Shown: positions 8,224-17,425, counted from the first letter of the stretch. The stretch: 50,052 bases of DNA from Petrotoga olearia DSM 13574 (GCF_002895525.1 NZ_AZRL01000017.1:1-50052), one strand, 5' to 3'. A program made the numbers and translations. The notes: generated by a model from the letters alone, not told the origin.

Positions 8224-10161
8224 TTAAGAAATTTTCGCACCAGGTTCAACATCTTTATCTACCGTCAGTATACTAAGATTACCGTTTCCATCTTTAGCGG
8301 CTAAAAGCATACCTTCGGATAATTCGCCCATCAATTTTGCGGGTTTTAAGTTAGCGATTATTATTATCTTCTTATCGACCAAGTCTTGTGGTGAATAGAA
8401 ATTCTTGATGCCTGCGATAACTTGTCTTTCGCCCATCTGGCCTAAATCAAGATGCAATCTCAGTAGTTTATTCGATTTTTCGATATCTTCTGCCTTTACT
8501 ACTTTAGCAACTCTTAAATCTACCTTTTTAAAATCATCTATTTCTATTATGTTTTGAACGTTTACACTTTCTGACATTAATTCGTCCTCCCTGTTGATAT
8601 TTACTGTTTTGATTATTCTTTTCCAACTTTTCACATCGATTCTTTGGAATATTGGCTCACCTTTTCCAACTTTAACACCACTATGTAATCGATCCTTTTC
8701 AAGATTCTCTCTGTTTAAAACTTCCAAACCATAACCAATCTTTTTTAACATCTTTTCGGAAGTATCGGGCATTACTGGATAAATCAAAATAGAAATAACT
8801 CGAATAACGTCGAGCAAATTGTATAAAACGGTGGACAACCTATCCTTCTCATTTGGATCCTTACCTAAGATCCACGGTTCCGTTAAATCTATGTATTTAT
8901 TAGAAAAACGTACGATTTCCCATAGACTTTCAAGGGCTTGTGTAAACTGATACCGCTCCATCAAAACCAAATAAGCGGTTTTCTTACTCTCTAAAAGCTC
9001 AATAAGTTCTTCGTCTACCTTATCTTTCCTTTCGGGTTTTGGTATGACACCGTTAAAATACTTTTCAACCATTGTAAGTGTTCTATGCACTAAATTGCTT
9101 AGATCGTTAACCAAATCTGCGTTGTATCTAGTAATTAAGTTTTCTTCCGAAAAGTCTCCATCTCTGCCAAACGCAATATCCCTCATCAAGTAATACCTGA
9201 TCACATCTCTACCATATGCGTTCATAAGAACTCTCGGATCAACGGCATTTCCCAAAGATTTTGAAATCTTTTGTCCGTTGACAGTTAACCATCCATGTGC
9301 GAACACCTTTTTTGGCAAGGGGAGTCCCACTGACATCAACATAGCTGGCCATATCAGCGAATGGAACCTGTTTATTTCTTTTCCAATAAGATGCAAATCT
9401 GCAGGCCAGTACCTGTTGAATTTTTGTTGATCATCAGAATAGCCAATCGCACTCACATAATTAATTAACGCATCCACCCACACGTACACCACATGTTTGG
9501 GATCGCTCTTTAAGGGAATCCCCCAATTGAACGTAGTCCTTGTTATACTAAGATCTTTTAATCCATTATTCAAAATTTGTAGCATCTCGTTTTTTCTAAA
9601 CGAAGGTTCAACGAAATCCGAATTATTTTGATAATATTTCAACAACGGTTCGGTATATTTAGAAAGTTTAAAAAAGTAATTCTCTTCCTCCACCCATTTC
9701 AATTCTCTATTACATTCAGGACAAAGCTTAACGCCATCTTGAGTAATTATCTCAGATTCATCCCAAAAGGATTCATCGTGTATGCAATACCAGCCGGCGT
9801 ATTTCCCTTTGTACACATCTCCATTCTCCATCATCTTATCAACGAACATCTGTACGGTTTTTACATGATAATCATCGGTTGTTCTTACAAAATGATCGTA
9901 ACTAATCCCCATTTCATCCCATAAATCTTTAAACTTTGTAGAAAGAGAATCAACATAATCCTGTGGGGGTATATTCTTCTCTTTAGCGGCTTGTAACACC
10001 TTTTGCCCATGCTCATCAGTTCCCGTTAAAAAGAAAACATCGTACCCCATCATTCTCTTAAATCTAGCAATTATATCTGCAACAATCGTAGTATATGCCG
10101 AACCAATATGTGGTTCACTGTTAACGTAGTAAATCGGTGTAGTGACGTAAAACTTATCCAT
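8224..10161 (-). CDS. metG: Methionyl-tRNA synthetase
   Basis: 645 aa from the ATG at 10161, set by GGAGGTG just upstream; the in-frame TTG at 10176 would include the ribosome site in the coding region. Class I motifs: HIGS at 18-21 and KISKS near 295. A zinc knuckle is suggested by CIHD and CPEC around 125-145. The last about 105 residues form a Trbp111/EMAP-type tRNA-binding domain (VDLRVAKVV...GQMGERQVIAGI), as in many bacterial MetRS dimers. Upstream gene of the metG-gyrA-lexA run. Confidence 0.96.
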   Translation of the reverse strand: MDKFYVTTPIYYVNSEPHIGSAYTTIVADIIARFKRMMGYDVFFLTGTDEHGQKVLQAAKEKNIPPQDYVDSLSTKFKDLWDEMGISYDHFVRTTDDYHVKTVQMFVDKMMENGDVYKGKYAGWYCIHDESFWDESEIITQDGVKLCPECNRELKWVEEENYFFKLSKYTEPLLKYYQNNSDFVEPSFRKNEMLQILNNGLKDLSITRTTFNWGIPLKSDPKHVVYVWVDALINYVSAIGYSDDQQKFNRYWPADLHLIGKEINRFHSLIWPAMLMSVGLPLPKKVFAHGWLTVNGQKISKSLGNAVDPRVLMNAYGRDVIRYYLMRDIAFGRDGDFSEENLITRYNADLVNDLSNLVHRTLTMVEKYFNGVIPKPERKDKVDEELIELLESKKTAYLVLMERYQFTQALESLWEIVRFSNKYIDLTEPWILGKDPNEKDRLSTVLYNLLDVIRVISILIYPVMPDTSEKMLKKIGYGLEVLNRENLEKDRLHSGVKVGKGEPIFQRIDVKSWKRIIKTVNINREDELMSESVNVQNIIEIDDFKKVDLRVAKVVKAEDIEKSNKLLRLHLDLGQMGERQVIAGIKNFYSPQDLVDKKIIIIANLKPAKLMGELSEGMLLAAKDGNGNLSILTVDKDVEPGAKIS

Positions 10162-10287
10162 TAATGGCACCTCCAAAACTGTTCAACCTTCATTCTATTA
10201 TCTAATTGTTAAGCCTAAAATATTATATCACATTGAGAATGTTTTGGTATTCTCATTTATTCTTTCAGGGGGAACTTTTGAAAGCTC

Positions 10288-10376
10288 ACTTTCCTTCCTT
10301 ATGGGCGGGGAGTTGGGTAAAGGGGTCGCAGGTCCCTTCCTTATGGGTGGGGAACGGGGGAAGGGCGCTATCTATA
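10288..10376 (+). repeat. Two tandem copies of the dispersed G-rich repeat
   Basis: In the 343-nt gap between metG and the Rpn gene. Two copies of CCTTATGGGYGGGGA-type sequence are joined by GGTCGCAGGTCC. The second copy continues to GGGGGAAGGGCGCTAT and fits the G4 pattern on the plus strand. Confidence 0.8.
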
Positions 10377-10426
10377 AAGTCCTATAACCTCTAAAGTCAT
10401 TATACTAAAAATATTTAATAAAATTA

Positions 10427-10471
10427 TTAAAAAAATATCACCCCTCATATAACAAATTAGAGGGGTGATAT
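10427..10471 (-). terminator. Rho-independent terminator of the first Rpn gene
   Basis: A perfect 12-bp stem, ATATCACCCCTC / GAGGGGTGATAT, with a 13-nt loop. On the minus strand a T-run (10427-10434) follows. Homologous hairpins follow the Rpn genes at 13685 and 20821. Confidence 0.85.
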
Positions 10472-10519
10472 TTATCACATCACACTTCACATAAAAATCG
10501 TAAAATCTCCTTACTATAA

Positions 10520-11515
10520 CTACTTCAATACTTCTTTTAATTCTTCTATGGTTATTTCAAATATATTGTCGATTATTTGGTTTATTTTTGCTTCTTCAGC
10601 TTCTTTTATCTTTTCTTTCAGTTTTGTGGTTAATTGTCTACCAAATCTTTTGCTTAATAGCTTTATAGCTACTTCTTTTCTGTCTTCAAGTTTTCCTTTT
10701 TCAATACCTTCTCTTTCACCTTCCAATTTACCTTCGTTTCTTAACTTTTCGGCTAACGTCATAACTATTTCACCCCTTCCAGGCATTATTTCTTTTTGTA
10801 CCTTTAATATATCTTCTATCGTTATATCTTCCCTTACGTTTAGTAGGTAGATCATGCACCCTTCAAACCATTCATGTACCTGTTCTTCTGGTAGTTGGTT
10901 TATGTATGCGAATACTATTGCTAATCTTTCTTTAAATTCTTTTTCGGTCATTGCAGTTCCTGCTCTCATTGCTTCTAATGCAACTTTCGTCGCTGTTAAT
11001 CCTATTATCCTTTTTTTCCCTTTGATTGAGAAGTCACATATTTCATATCGGTATGTTGGTAAGTATGTTTTTAGTTCATCTGGTAAATCTTCTATCCCTT
11101 GTACCATATTTGATAAGTTCGTTTCTACGTTCCAGATTTCTCTCCCATGGTATATTACTATTGGTATTATTATCGGAACCTTTTTTGTTTTGGGATCGTA
11201 TTTTTCTTCCCATATGCTTGTAATGTATCTCAACAGTTGAAAGATTACTTTCCCTTCAATGTAGCTTTTGTGTTCCATCAGAATGTATACGTATCCATCT
11301 TGTCCTTTTATCTTTGTTTTGTACAACATGTCTGAGAAGCTTTCTTTTAGATTTTCATCAACATGACTGTTGTTTTCAGGAGTTAAATAATCTAGGTCTA
11401 CTATTTCTATTGCTTCTTGAGGTAGATAATTTTGTAAGAAATCTCGTGCTATATTTGGGTCACTGAAAATCCATTTGAAGAATCGATCGTGAGGATTGTA
11501 CACTAGCTCGTTCAT
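10520..11515 (-). CDS. Rpn family PD-(D/E)XK nuclease/putative transposase, full length (Rpn copy 1)
   Basis: 331 aa. The N-terminus (NPHDRFFKWIFSDPNIARDF) and the nuclease core Asp62 (FSDMLYK) and LMEHKSY fit the recombination-promoting nuclease family (Transposase_31/YhgA-like). The C-terminus (about 280-331, LLSKRFGRQL...IEELKEVLK) is a DUF4351-type module. These enzymes nick DNA and stimulate RecA-independent recombination; some act in phage defence. ATG with GAGG 6 nt upstream and a TATAAT at 11557-11562. An internal AAGGGGTG plus ATG at 10762 could start an 80-aa C-terminal product. Paralogues at 18310 and 49180 are nearly identical up to the C-terminal module. Confidence 0.85.
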   Translation of the reverse strand: MNELVYNPHDRFFKWIFSDPNIARDFLQNYLPQEAIEIVDLDYLTPENNSHVDENLKESFSDMLYKTKIKGQDGYVYILMEHKSYIEGKVIFQLLRYITSIWEEKYDPKTKKVPIIIPIVIYHGREIWNVETNLSNMVQGIEDLPDELKTYLPTYRYEICDFSIKGKKRIIGLTATKVALEAMRAGTAMTEKEFKERLAIVFAYINQLPEEQVHEWFEGCMIYLLNVREDITIEDILKVQKEIMPGRGEIVMTLAEKLRNEGKLEGEREGIEKGKLEDRKEVAIKLLSKRFGRQLTTKLKEKIKEAEEAKINQIIDNIFEITIEELKEVLK

Positions 11516-11556
11516 ATCTTGCCTCGCTTTTTATTAAATTTTGTTTGCCTAATTTA

Positions 11557-11562
11557 ATTATA
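11557..11562 (-). promoter_or_regulatory. Candidate -10 box of Rpn copy 1
   Basis: TATAAT in the context CATATGGTATAATTAAATTA, shared with the gene at 20821 and, partly, with the truncated copies. No good -35 is seen at 16-18 nt. Confidence 0.5.
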
Positions 11563-11617
11563 CCATATCTTTTTGAAGGTGTGCTCTCTTATCACATAAC
11601 TCCTGTATAATGAGCTT

Positions 11618-11660
11618 TATAGCGCCCTTCCCCTTTCTCACCACCCGTGAGGAAAAGGAT
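11618..11660 (-). repeat. Dispersed GC-rich repeat upstream of Rpn copy 1
   Basis: TAGCGCCCTTCCCC, a degenerate middle, then CACCCGTGAGGAAAAGGATC. It is preceded by TATAATGAGCTT, a junction also seen at 17341 and 19150. Confidence 0.75.
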
Positions 11661-11719
11661 CTTTTTATTTTTTAATTTAATTGTACTAACAGACTCAATA
11701 TATTTATTACAATAAAAAT

Positions 11720-11748
11720 TTAACTTAACAATGTTTCTATGATATAAT
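11720..11748 (+). promoter_or_regulatory. Candidate promoter of proS
   Basis: TTAACT (11720-11725), a 17-nt spacer, then TATAAT (11743-11748), about 50 nt before the proS start. Confidence 0.6.
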
Positions 11749-11797
11749 TTCTCAAAGTACAAAATATTAAATATGCTAAAAAATCGGAGGGATAATC

Positions 11798-13546
11798 TTG
11801 AGATTTTCCAAACTATATGCTCCTACTTTAAAAGAAACTCCATCTGATTCTGATATAAAAAGTTACGAGTTATTGATCAGAGGAGGATTTATTAGAAAGA
11901 TTGCATCAGGTGTTTACAGTTATCTTCCCCTTGGTTGGAAGGTTATAAGAAAAATCGAACAGATAGTCAGAGAAGAAATGGAAAAGATAGGTTCTCAAGA
12001 GATCATGCTGCCCATAATACATCCTGCAGAACTCTGGAAAATGACGGGAAGATGGGAAGATTACGGACCAGAATTGATGAAACTCAAGGACAGACACGAT
12101 AGAGAGTTTACTTTAGGTCCTACGCATGAAGAAATAATCACATTTTTGATGAAAAATGAGCTCAGATCGTACAAACAGTTCCCCGTCAACCTTTTCCAAA
12201 TAGCCACTAAATTTAGAGATGAAATAAGGCCAAGGTTCGGGGTGTTAAGGGCAAGAGAGTTCATAATGAAAGACGCCTACACCTTTCACACCGATTACGA
12301 ATCATTGCATGAGTACTATCAACATTTCTATGATGCCTACTCAAATATCATAAAAAGAATAGGCTTGAAATATGTCGTTGTAGAAGCTGATACAGGTGCA
12401 ATTGGTGGTTCTTTCTCTCATGAATTTCACGTACTGGCACAAAATGGTGAGGGTGAAATATTTTACTGTGAAGAATGTGGCTATGCAGCCAGTGATGAAA
12501 AGGCAAGATCAAGCGAAGATTTTTCTGTAGATAAAGATGAAGTTCTCAAAGAAATGGAAAAAGTAGATACACAAAACGCCAAAAGCATCGAAGAAGTGGC
12601 AAAATTCTTTAACGTCTCTGAAAAGAAGTTAATAAAATCGATACTATTAAGATCCAGTAAAGGATGGGTGATGGCTCTAATTAGAGGCGACTATGAGATA
12701 AACTTAGCCAAGATCAGGTCCGTTCTTCAAGATCAAAGTCTAGAACTAGCCGATCCACAAGACGTTCTAAAAGAATTTGGCGTAAACGTTGGATTTATAG
12801 GTCCAGTAAACATTCCAGAAAATGTCAAGATAATTGCAGATCTAAGTGTAAAATCCATAAAAAATGGTGTTATAGGGGCTATGGAAGAAAAAAGGCATTA
12901 CATCAATGCCAACCCTAATAGAGATTTCAGAATAGATTTAATGGAAGACATTAGATACGTAAAAGAAGACGAAAAATGTCCAACGCAAGGATGTAATTCT
13001 ACACTCAAACAGACAAGAGGCATAGAAGTGGGCCAAATTTTTGAATTAGGCGACAAATACTCTTCAAAAATGAACGCAGTCTTCACCGATGAAAATGGAG
13101 AACAAAAGCCTTACATAATGGGATGTTATGGCTGGGGGGTATCAAGAACCCTAGGGGCCATAGTTGAACAATTAAACGACGAAAACGGAATAATCTGGCC
13201 CAAGAGCGTTGCACCTTTTGAAGTGGCAATAATACCTGTTGCCATGAACGATGAAGCAGTAGTTAGCACATCTCAAGAAATCTACAACTACTTTTTAAAA
13301 GAAGGAATAGACGTTATTATAGACGATAGAGAAGTCTCCGCTGGATTTAAGTTCAAAGATATAGATCTAATCGGGGTACCTATAAAAATTATTATAGGCA
13401 AACGTTTAAAAGAAGGAAAGATTGAGTTAAAACAAAGAGATAAAGAAGAAGGCACGTTGATAGAGTTCAAAAATGTAAAAGAATTATACGATAAAGTAAA
13501 AGAAACATTAGAAAACTATGATCCAACTCAAAATTTAACAATCTAA
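11798..13546 (+). CDS. proS: Prolyl-tRNA synthetase (bacterial type)
   Basis: 582 aa, class II synthetase charging tRNA-Pro. Motif 2 region [20 protein letters not shown] is present. The YbaK-like Ala-Pro editing domain is inserted at about 235-385, as in standard bacterial ProRS, and the C-terminal anticodon-binding domain contains [20 protein letters not shown]. The start is TTG at 11798 with CGGAGGG upstream. It stands alone between Rpn genes, in reverse orientation to both. Confidence 0.96.
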   Translation: MRFSKLYAPTLKETPSDSDIKSYELLIRGGFIRKIASGVYSYLPLGWKVIRKIEQIVREEMEKIGSQEIMLPIIHPAELWKMTGRWEDYGPELMKLKDRHDREFTLGPTHEEIITFLMKNELRSYKQFPVNLFQIATKFRDEIRPRFGVLRAREFIMKDAYTFHTDYESLHEYYQHFYDAYSNIIKRIGLKYVVVEADTGAIGGSFSHEFHVLAQNGEGEIFYCEECGYAASDEKARSSEDFSVDKDEVLKEMEKVDTQNAKSIEEVAKFFNVSEKKLIKSILLRSSKGWVMALIRGDYEINLAKIRSVLQDQSLELADPQDVLKEFGVNVGFIGPVNIPENVKIIADLSVKSIKNGVIGAMEEKRHYINANPNRDFRIDLMEDIRYVKEDEKCPTQGCNSTLKQTRGIEVGQIFELGDKYSSKMNAVFTDENGEQKPYIMGCYGWGVSRTLGAIVEQLNDENGIIWPKSVAPFEVAIIPVAMNDEAVVSTSQEIYNYFLKEGIDVIIDDREVSAGFKFKDIDLIGVPIKIIIGKRLKEGKIELKQRDKEEGTLIEFKNVKELYDKVKETLENYDPTQNLTI

Positions 13547-13550
13547 CACA

Positions 13551-13585
13551 TTCCTTATGGGTGGGGAGCGGGGGAAGGACGCTAA
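13551..13585 (+). repeat. Dispersed G-rich repeat downstream of proS
   Basis: CCTTATGGGTGGGGAGCGGG then GGAAGGACGCTAAT, only 5 nt after the proS stop codon. Confidence 0.8.
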
Positions 13586-13601
13586 TAAAATTATTAAAAA
13601 A

Positions 13602-13631
13602 ATATCACTTCTCATAAAAGAGGAGTGATAT
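13602..13631 (-). terminator. Terminator of Rpn copy 2 (conserved Rpn hairpin)
   Basis: ATATCACTTCTC / GAGGAGTGATAT, 12 bp with one G-T pair and a 6-nt loop; a minus-strand T-run follows. Same sequence family as the hairpins at 10427 and 21889. Confidence 0.8.
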
Positions 13632-13684
13632 CTCTATTACTACAACATTTCACTTTAAAACTCTCAAAAATCTACCTTCTACAA

Positions 13685-14518
13685 CTACTTCAATAACTCT
13701 TTTAGTTCTTCTATGGTTATCTCTAACAAGTTATCTCCTATATAATCTATTGCCTTTTTGTCTGCTTCTCTTATCCTATCTTTTAACTCTTCGGTTAATC
13801 GTCTACCAAATCTTTTGTTTAATATTTTAATTGTCAATTCTTTTTCTCCTTCTTCAAAGCCTTCTTCAAATAATGAGGTCCCTATCTTTGTCATTCGTAT
13901 CACCTCTTTCAGTTCGTTTATGTACTCATCCCTTACATAACTATCAGAGAACCCTAATAACGATCCTATTACCATTTCTTTTTGGTTTTCATCCGGAATC
14001 TTGATTGCTAACTCAAAGGCATCTTTTGTCACTTCTTCTTCGCTTTTTTCGTTTCTCATCAAGGGTAAGAATACTAAATCCATTAAGTCTTTTTTCGTTA
14101 GAGGTTCTTTTTTTTCTATCTTTTCTTTTATCTCTTCATACCTTTTTATTCCATCGTACTTTGTCATGAATACTTGTTGTACTTTGTATTTATTTAAACC
14201 CATGTCCAATTCACTTTCTGCACTTTCGTATTTCCCTGAGTACATTACCACCGTGTTTATCTTTTTTCTTTCTTTTTGGTATAACGCTATGTCGTATTGT
14301 GCAAATTTTAGTAAGTCAGCTTTCTTCCACGTCGTTTGAAATTCTAAGTGTAACAGTGAGTTGTCTTCTAGTTCGAATACAAAATCCGTGTTTTGGTTTG
14401 ATACGTTGATTACTGGTATGTCTATTGGTTTTACTGAAATTATCTTTGGAAAGTTGAGTTCATGATATTCAGCGGTTTCGTCTTTGTGAATGTTTCCCGC
14501 TCTGTTAGTGTCTTTCAT
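13685..14518 (-). CDS. Rpn family PD-(D/E)XK protein with DUF4351 tail (Rpn copy 2)
   Basis: 277 aa, a different subfamily from copy 1. The nuclease core is visible as TDFVFELEDNSLLHLEFQT (Asp, then Glu-x-Gln), and the C-terminal DUF4351 module is ILNKRFGRRLTEELKDRI. ATG at 14518 with GAGGGGGG. It may lack about 30 N-terminal residues relative to cyanobacterial-type members, so activity is uncertain. An internal GAGGTG, 6 nt, then ATG at 13894 would start a 69-aa C-terminal protein. Confidence 0.75.
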   Translation of the reverse strand: MKDTNRAGNIHKDETAEYHELNFPKIISVKPIDIPVINVSNQNTDFVFELEDNSLLHLEFQTTWKKADLLKFAQYDIALYQKERKKINTVVMYSGKYESAESELDMGLNKYKVQQVFMTKYDGIKRYEEIKEKIEKKEPLTKKDLMDLVFLPLMRNEKSEEEVTKDAFELAIKIPDENQKEMVIGSLLGFSDSYVRDEYINELKEVIRMTKIGTSLFEEGFEEGEKELTIKILNKRFGRRLTEELKDRIREADKKAIDYIGDNLLEITIEELKELLK

Positions 14519-14669
14519 TGTTCCCCCCTCGATAGTTTGTTGAAGTATTTAAATTGTATCATATGTTTTTGAAAATCGCTTTAGATCTTAAACATAAATA
14601 CATTTATTCCAAATTATACCTCTTATTTCTCGTACTAAAACAATTAGACAACTTGTATCAGATATGTAA

Positions 14670-14897
14670 TTAGGCATTTTTTACATCATTTCTTAATTCT
14701 TCATCGTTGTAATTAAATAGCGAGTTATCGAAACGACCCAATATTTCAATAAAAGCTCTCTTGGAAAGTTCTGATAATTGTGCGGCTTCTCCTAAGGATA
14801 ACTTGCTTTCTTCATATAATTTTGTAGCAATTAGTAATTTGATTTCTTTTTCATTTAAATCAATAAAATCAGGCAGATTTATAGATATAGTTTTCAT
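14670..14897 (-). CDS. UPF0175 family small protein, antitoxin-like
   Basis: 75 aa from the ATG at 14897, which has GAGGAG 5 nt upstream. A longer frame from GTG at 14930 runs into the dispersed intergenic repeat and is rejected. The pattern ISINLPDFIDLNEKEIKLLI, then KLSLGEAAQLSELSKRAFIE, matches UPF0175: a short beta strand, a helix and a helix-turn-helix-like region. Members are often antitoxins next to a PIN-type toxin; no PIN gene is adjacent, so it may be an orphan. Confidence 0.7.
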   Translation of the reverse strand: MKTISINLPDFIDLNEKEIKLLIATKLYEESKLSLGEAAQLSELSKRAFIEILGRFDNSLFNYNDEELRNDVKNA

Positions 14898-14918
14898 AAA
14901 AAGCTCCTCATATAATAT

Positions 14919-14940
14919 TTCGCTCCCCACCCATAAGGAT
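14919..14940 (-). repeat. Partial dispersed GC-rich repeat
   Basis: Only the right half remains: CGCTCCCCACCCATAAGGAT. Confidence 0.65.
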
Positions 14941-14976
14941 ATACTTATATACAGATATTATAACTCAAAAAAATCT

Positions 14977-15214
14977 CCTTAACTAAATCTACCGTCGTCT
15001 TTAGATTGTTGCAATTTGTGAACATTTCTCTCAAGCCATCCTATTTTAACCCCATCATTAGTAGTGAATTCAGGTACGTAGGGTTTTATATCCAAAACAG
15101 GAGTACCATCAATTATTTCTACATTTTGAATCTCCAGTATATTCTTTTCTACTTTTATTAACCTAACAACCGATAAACCAATGGGGGTGTATTTAATTTC
15201 CATCATACTTTTAG
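14977..15214. repeat. Direct repeat, left copy (with 17045-17284)
   Basis: From CCTTAACTAAATCTACCGTC to TTTCCATCATACTTTT. The right copy differs at scattered positions. The two copies bracket the AlbA_2-type gene at 15483-16841. Confidence 0.8.
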
Positions 15215-15224
15215 CTCTTTTCAA
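14979..15224 (-). pseudogene. C-terminal fragment of a TrmO-like tRNA methyltransferase (copy 1)
   Basis: 81 aa. The stretch IGLSVVRLIKVEKN then DGTPVLDIKPYVPEF is the hallmark C-terminal half of TrmO/YaeB, which methylates t6A37 of tRNA using SAM. The N-terminal beta-barrel and the conserved RSPNRPN segment before IGLS are missing, replaced by MKRAKSMMEIKYTP, so it should not be a working enzyme. A 240-bp direct repeat of this region lies at 17045-17284. Confidence 0.7.
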
Positions 15225-15482
15225 AATAATTTTATCACATCTAAAGAAATTAATAAAAATTTAATAAAGTTATGATATTTTATTTATATTGCGCTTTTTG
15301 CATTTTTGAAAAGATTAAACAAGCACTTTTTGGAAATGAACCACACAAATTATTCTTTTAAATTTAATGCCATCGAACTTAATAACTTATCACGTGGTTA
15401 ACATTTCTTATTCTATTCCTAGAACTTGATAAGGAATTAGAGAACACGTTTGCGAAATATTAAAAGGTAGGAGAAGAAACTT

Positions 15483-16841
15483 TTGAAAAAAGAGAAAAGA
15501 AATATGGATTTAGAATCAGTTGAATCTCATACAACCGAATTCAAGTCCTCATGGCGCGACGAATATCTAAAATGGATTTGTGCCTTTGCAAATACCGATG
15601 GAGGAAGATTGCTCATCGGAGTTGATGATAATGGTAAGCCTGTTGGCGTCGAAGACTCTAAGAAATTACTTGAGGATTTACCCAATAAATTAAGAGATAT
15701 CCTTGGCATTATACCAAGTGTCCGATTAGAAAAGGAAAACGGTAAGGAAATAATTATAATAGAAGTTGAGCATTCCTATGTACCAATTTCATATCATGGG
15801 AGATTTTATGTTAGAAGCGGAAGCACAATTCAGGAACTAAAAGGCAAGGACCTGACCAGGTTTCTAATATCCAACTCAGGCAAGCACTGGGAAGAGTATA
15901 TTGAGGAAAATGCTTTTATTGAGGATATAAATAATGAGACAATTGAAAAATTCAAACAAATCGCGATAAAAAGAATTCCACTTGTGAAAGATGAAAATGA
16001 GCCGATAAAGGTGCTTGAGAAATTAAATTTGATTAAAAATGGTAAATTAACAAGGGCTGCCCTTTTACTATTCGGTAAAAATCCAAAAAGATTCTGGACA
16101 AGTTCCTATATAAAAGTGGGTAAATTCTTGACGGATACAGATATTATAAGTTCTGATGATATTGAAGGCAATCTCTTTGAACAGGTGGAAAAAACAATGG
16201 AGTCATTGCGGACAAAATATCTTATATCTGAAATAAGATTTGAAGGAATTTATCGTAAAGAAGAACTTGAATATCCAGAAGAAGCATTGAGAGAAGCCAT
16301 AATTAATTCGGTTATACATAGAGATTATATCGGTCCACATACCCAGTTAAAAATTTATCCTGATAAAATAATTCTTTGGAATGTTGGCACACTTCCAAAA
16401 GAAATCAAGGTTGATGAATTAAAGAAAAACCATTCATCTTATCCAAGAAATGAGTTATTAGCAGATGTATTTTTCAAAGCTGGACTAATAGAGGCTTGGG
16501 GCAGAGGAACAATAAAAATTACAGATGAATGTAAAAAAGCTGGACTGCCAGAACCAGAATTTAAAGAAGAGTTTGGCGGTTTTGCAGTTTATTTCTATAA
16601 AGACATTTATACAGAAGATAATTTAAGAAAAATGGGGTTAAATGAAAGGCAAATAAAAGCTGTAAAGTATGTAAAAGAAAAGGGAAAGATTACGAATAAG
16701 GAATATCAGGAAATTACTAATGTATCTAGGCAAATGGCAACTATTGATCTCGCAGAAATTGTGAAGAAGGGGGTATTTGCAAGGATTGGAAAAGCAGGCA
16801 AGGGAGTTGCCTACCAATTGACTAAATTGACTAATAAATGA
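15483..16841 (+). CDS. AlbA_2 (Schlafen-like) DNA-binding protein with GHKL-type ATPase region and wHTH
   Basis: 452 aa. The N-terminal AlbA_2 domain (about 10-130) shows ESHTTEFKSSW...FANTDGGRLLIGVDDNGKPVG. The middle region (about 255-365), with EALREAIINSVIHRDY and IEAWGRGTIKI, is the HATPase_c_4-type module often annotated as RecG-like. The C-terminal 70 residues form a winged helix (YQEITNVSRQMATIDLAEIV). Related proteins are regulators or defence factors; the exact role is unknown. TTG start with GGTAGGAG upstream; an ATG eight codons in (15504) is an alternative. It sits between direct repeats of a TrmO fragment, which suggests acquisition by recombination. Confidence 0.8.
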   Translation: MKKEKRNMDLESVESHTTEFKSSWRDEYLKWICAFANTDGGRLLIGVDDNGKPVGVEDSKKLLEDLPNKLRDILGIIPSVRLEKENGKEIIIIEVEHSYVPISYHGRFYVRSGSTIQELKGKDLTRFLISNSGKHWEEYIEENAFIEDINNETIEKFKQIAIKRIPLVKDENEPIKVLEKLNLIKNGKLTRAALLLFGKNPKRFWTSSYIKVGKFLTDTDIISSDDIEGNLFEQVEKTMESLRTKYLISEIRFEGIYRKEELEYPEEALREAIINSVIHRDYIGPHTQLKIYPDKIILWNVGTLPKEIKVDELKKNHSSYPRNELLADVFFKAGLIEAWGRGTIKITDECKKAGLPEPEFKEEFGGFAVYFYKDIYTEDNLRKMGLNERQIKAVKYVKEKGKITNKEYQEITNVSRQMATIDLAEIVKKGVFARIGKAGKGVAYQLTKLTNK

Positions 16842-17044
16842 CCAATATTTGACTAATGGAGAATGAAAAAAACATATCAAGAATTAAACATTTGTTTTGA
16901 ACCACAGTCGCAAATGATTTGAAAGATTCAATAGATTTAGTAAACAAGAAAATTTTTTAAATTTGAAGGAAAAGGTAGAAATAATCGCTATGTTATCAAA
17001 TAATTTGGCATTAGTTGGAGAGTATTTGGCAATTTTTGGGTTTC

Positions 17045-17284
17045 CCTTAACTGAATCTACCGTCGTCTTTCAATTGTTGCAGTTTGTGAACATTTTTCTC
17101 AAGTCATCCTATTTTAACTCCATCATTAGTTGTGAATTCTGGTACGTAGGGTTTTATATCCAAAACAGGGGTACCATCAATTATTTCTACATTTTGAATC
17201 TCCGGCATATTCTTTTCTACTTTTATTAACCTAACAACCGATAAACCAATGGGAATGTATCTAATTTCCATCATACTTTTTGCT
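17045..17284. repeat. Direct repeat, right copy (with 14977-15214)
   Basis: From CCTTAACTGAATCTACCGTC to TTCCATCATACTTTT. About 240 bp, high but imperfect identity to the left copy. Confidence 0.8.
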
Positions 17285-17379
17285 AACTTTCCTACTTCCT
17301 CAAACATTCTTGGCACCCCCATTTCTTCTAAATCAAGTATAATGAGCTTTATAGCGCCCTTCCCCTGCTGGACACCCAT
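17047..17379 (-). pseudogene. TrmO fragment copy 2 fused to an Rpn remnant
   Basis: The TrmO-like part matches copy 1, but the Trp codon after VKIG is TGA here, a premature stop; the old reading continues as LEKNVHKLQQLKDDGRFS. Its upstream part, EEMGVPRMFEEVGKLA, resembles the region before the C-terminal module of the Rpn protein at 20821 (EMEVPKMFNTLEEIAK), so two unrelated remnants are joined. The GGGGGTG-CCAAGA-ATG internal ribosome-site pattern of Rpn genes is preserved at about 17307-17323. Confidence 0.65.
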
Positions 17380-17425
17380 ATGGGGAAAAGTATTTTTATT
17401 AGCGCCCCTTTCCCTCTACTTTCGG
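17341..17425 (-). repeat. Two adjacent dispersed GC-rich repeats
   Basis: TATAATGAGCTTTATAGCGC, a degenerate copy ending CCATATGGGGAAAAG, then a partial second copy TTAGCGCCCCTTTCCC. Confidence 0.7.

Noticed and set aside
10206-10394. 62-aa plus-strand frame between metG and the Rpn gene
   Set aside because: Its C-terminal half is a translation of the dispersed GC-rich repeat, it has no ribosome site, and it resembles nothing.
14898-14930. Longer start (GTG at 14930) for the UPF0175 gene
   Set aside because: The extension is encoded by the dispersed repeat, while ATG at 14897 has GAGGAG at good spacing.
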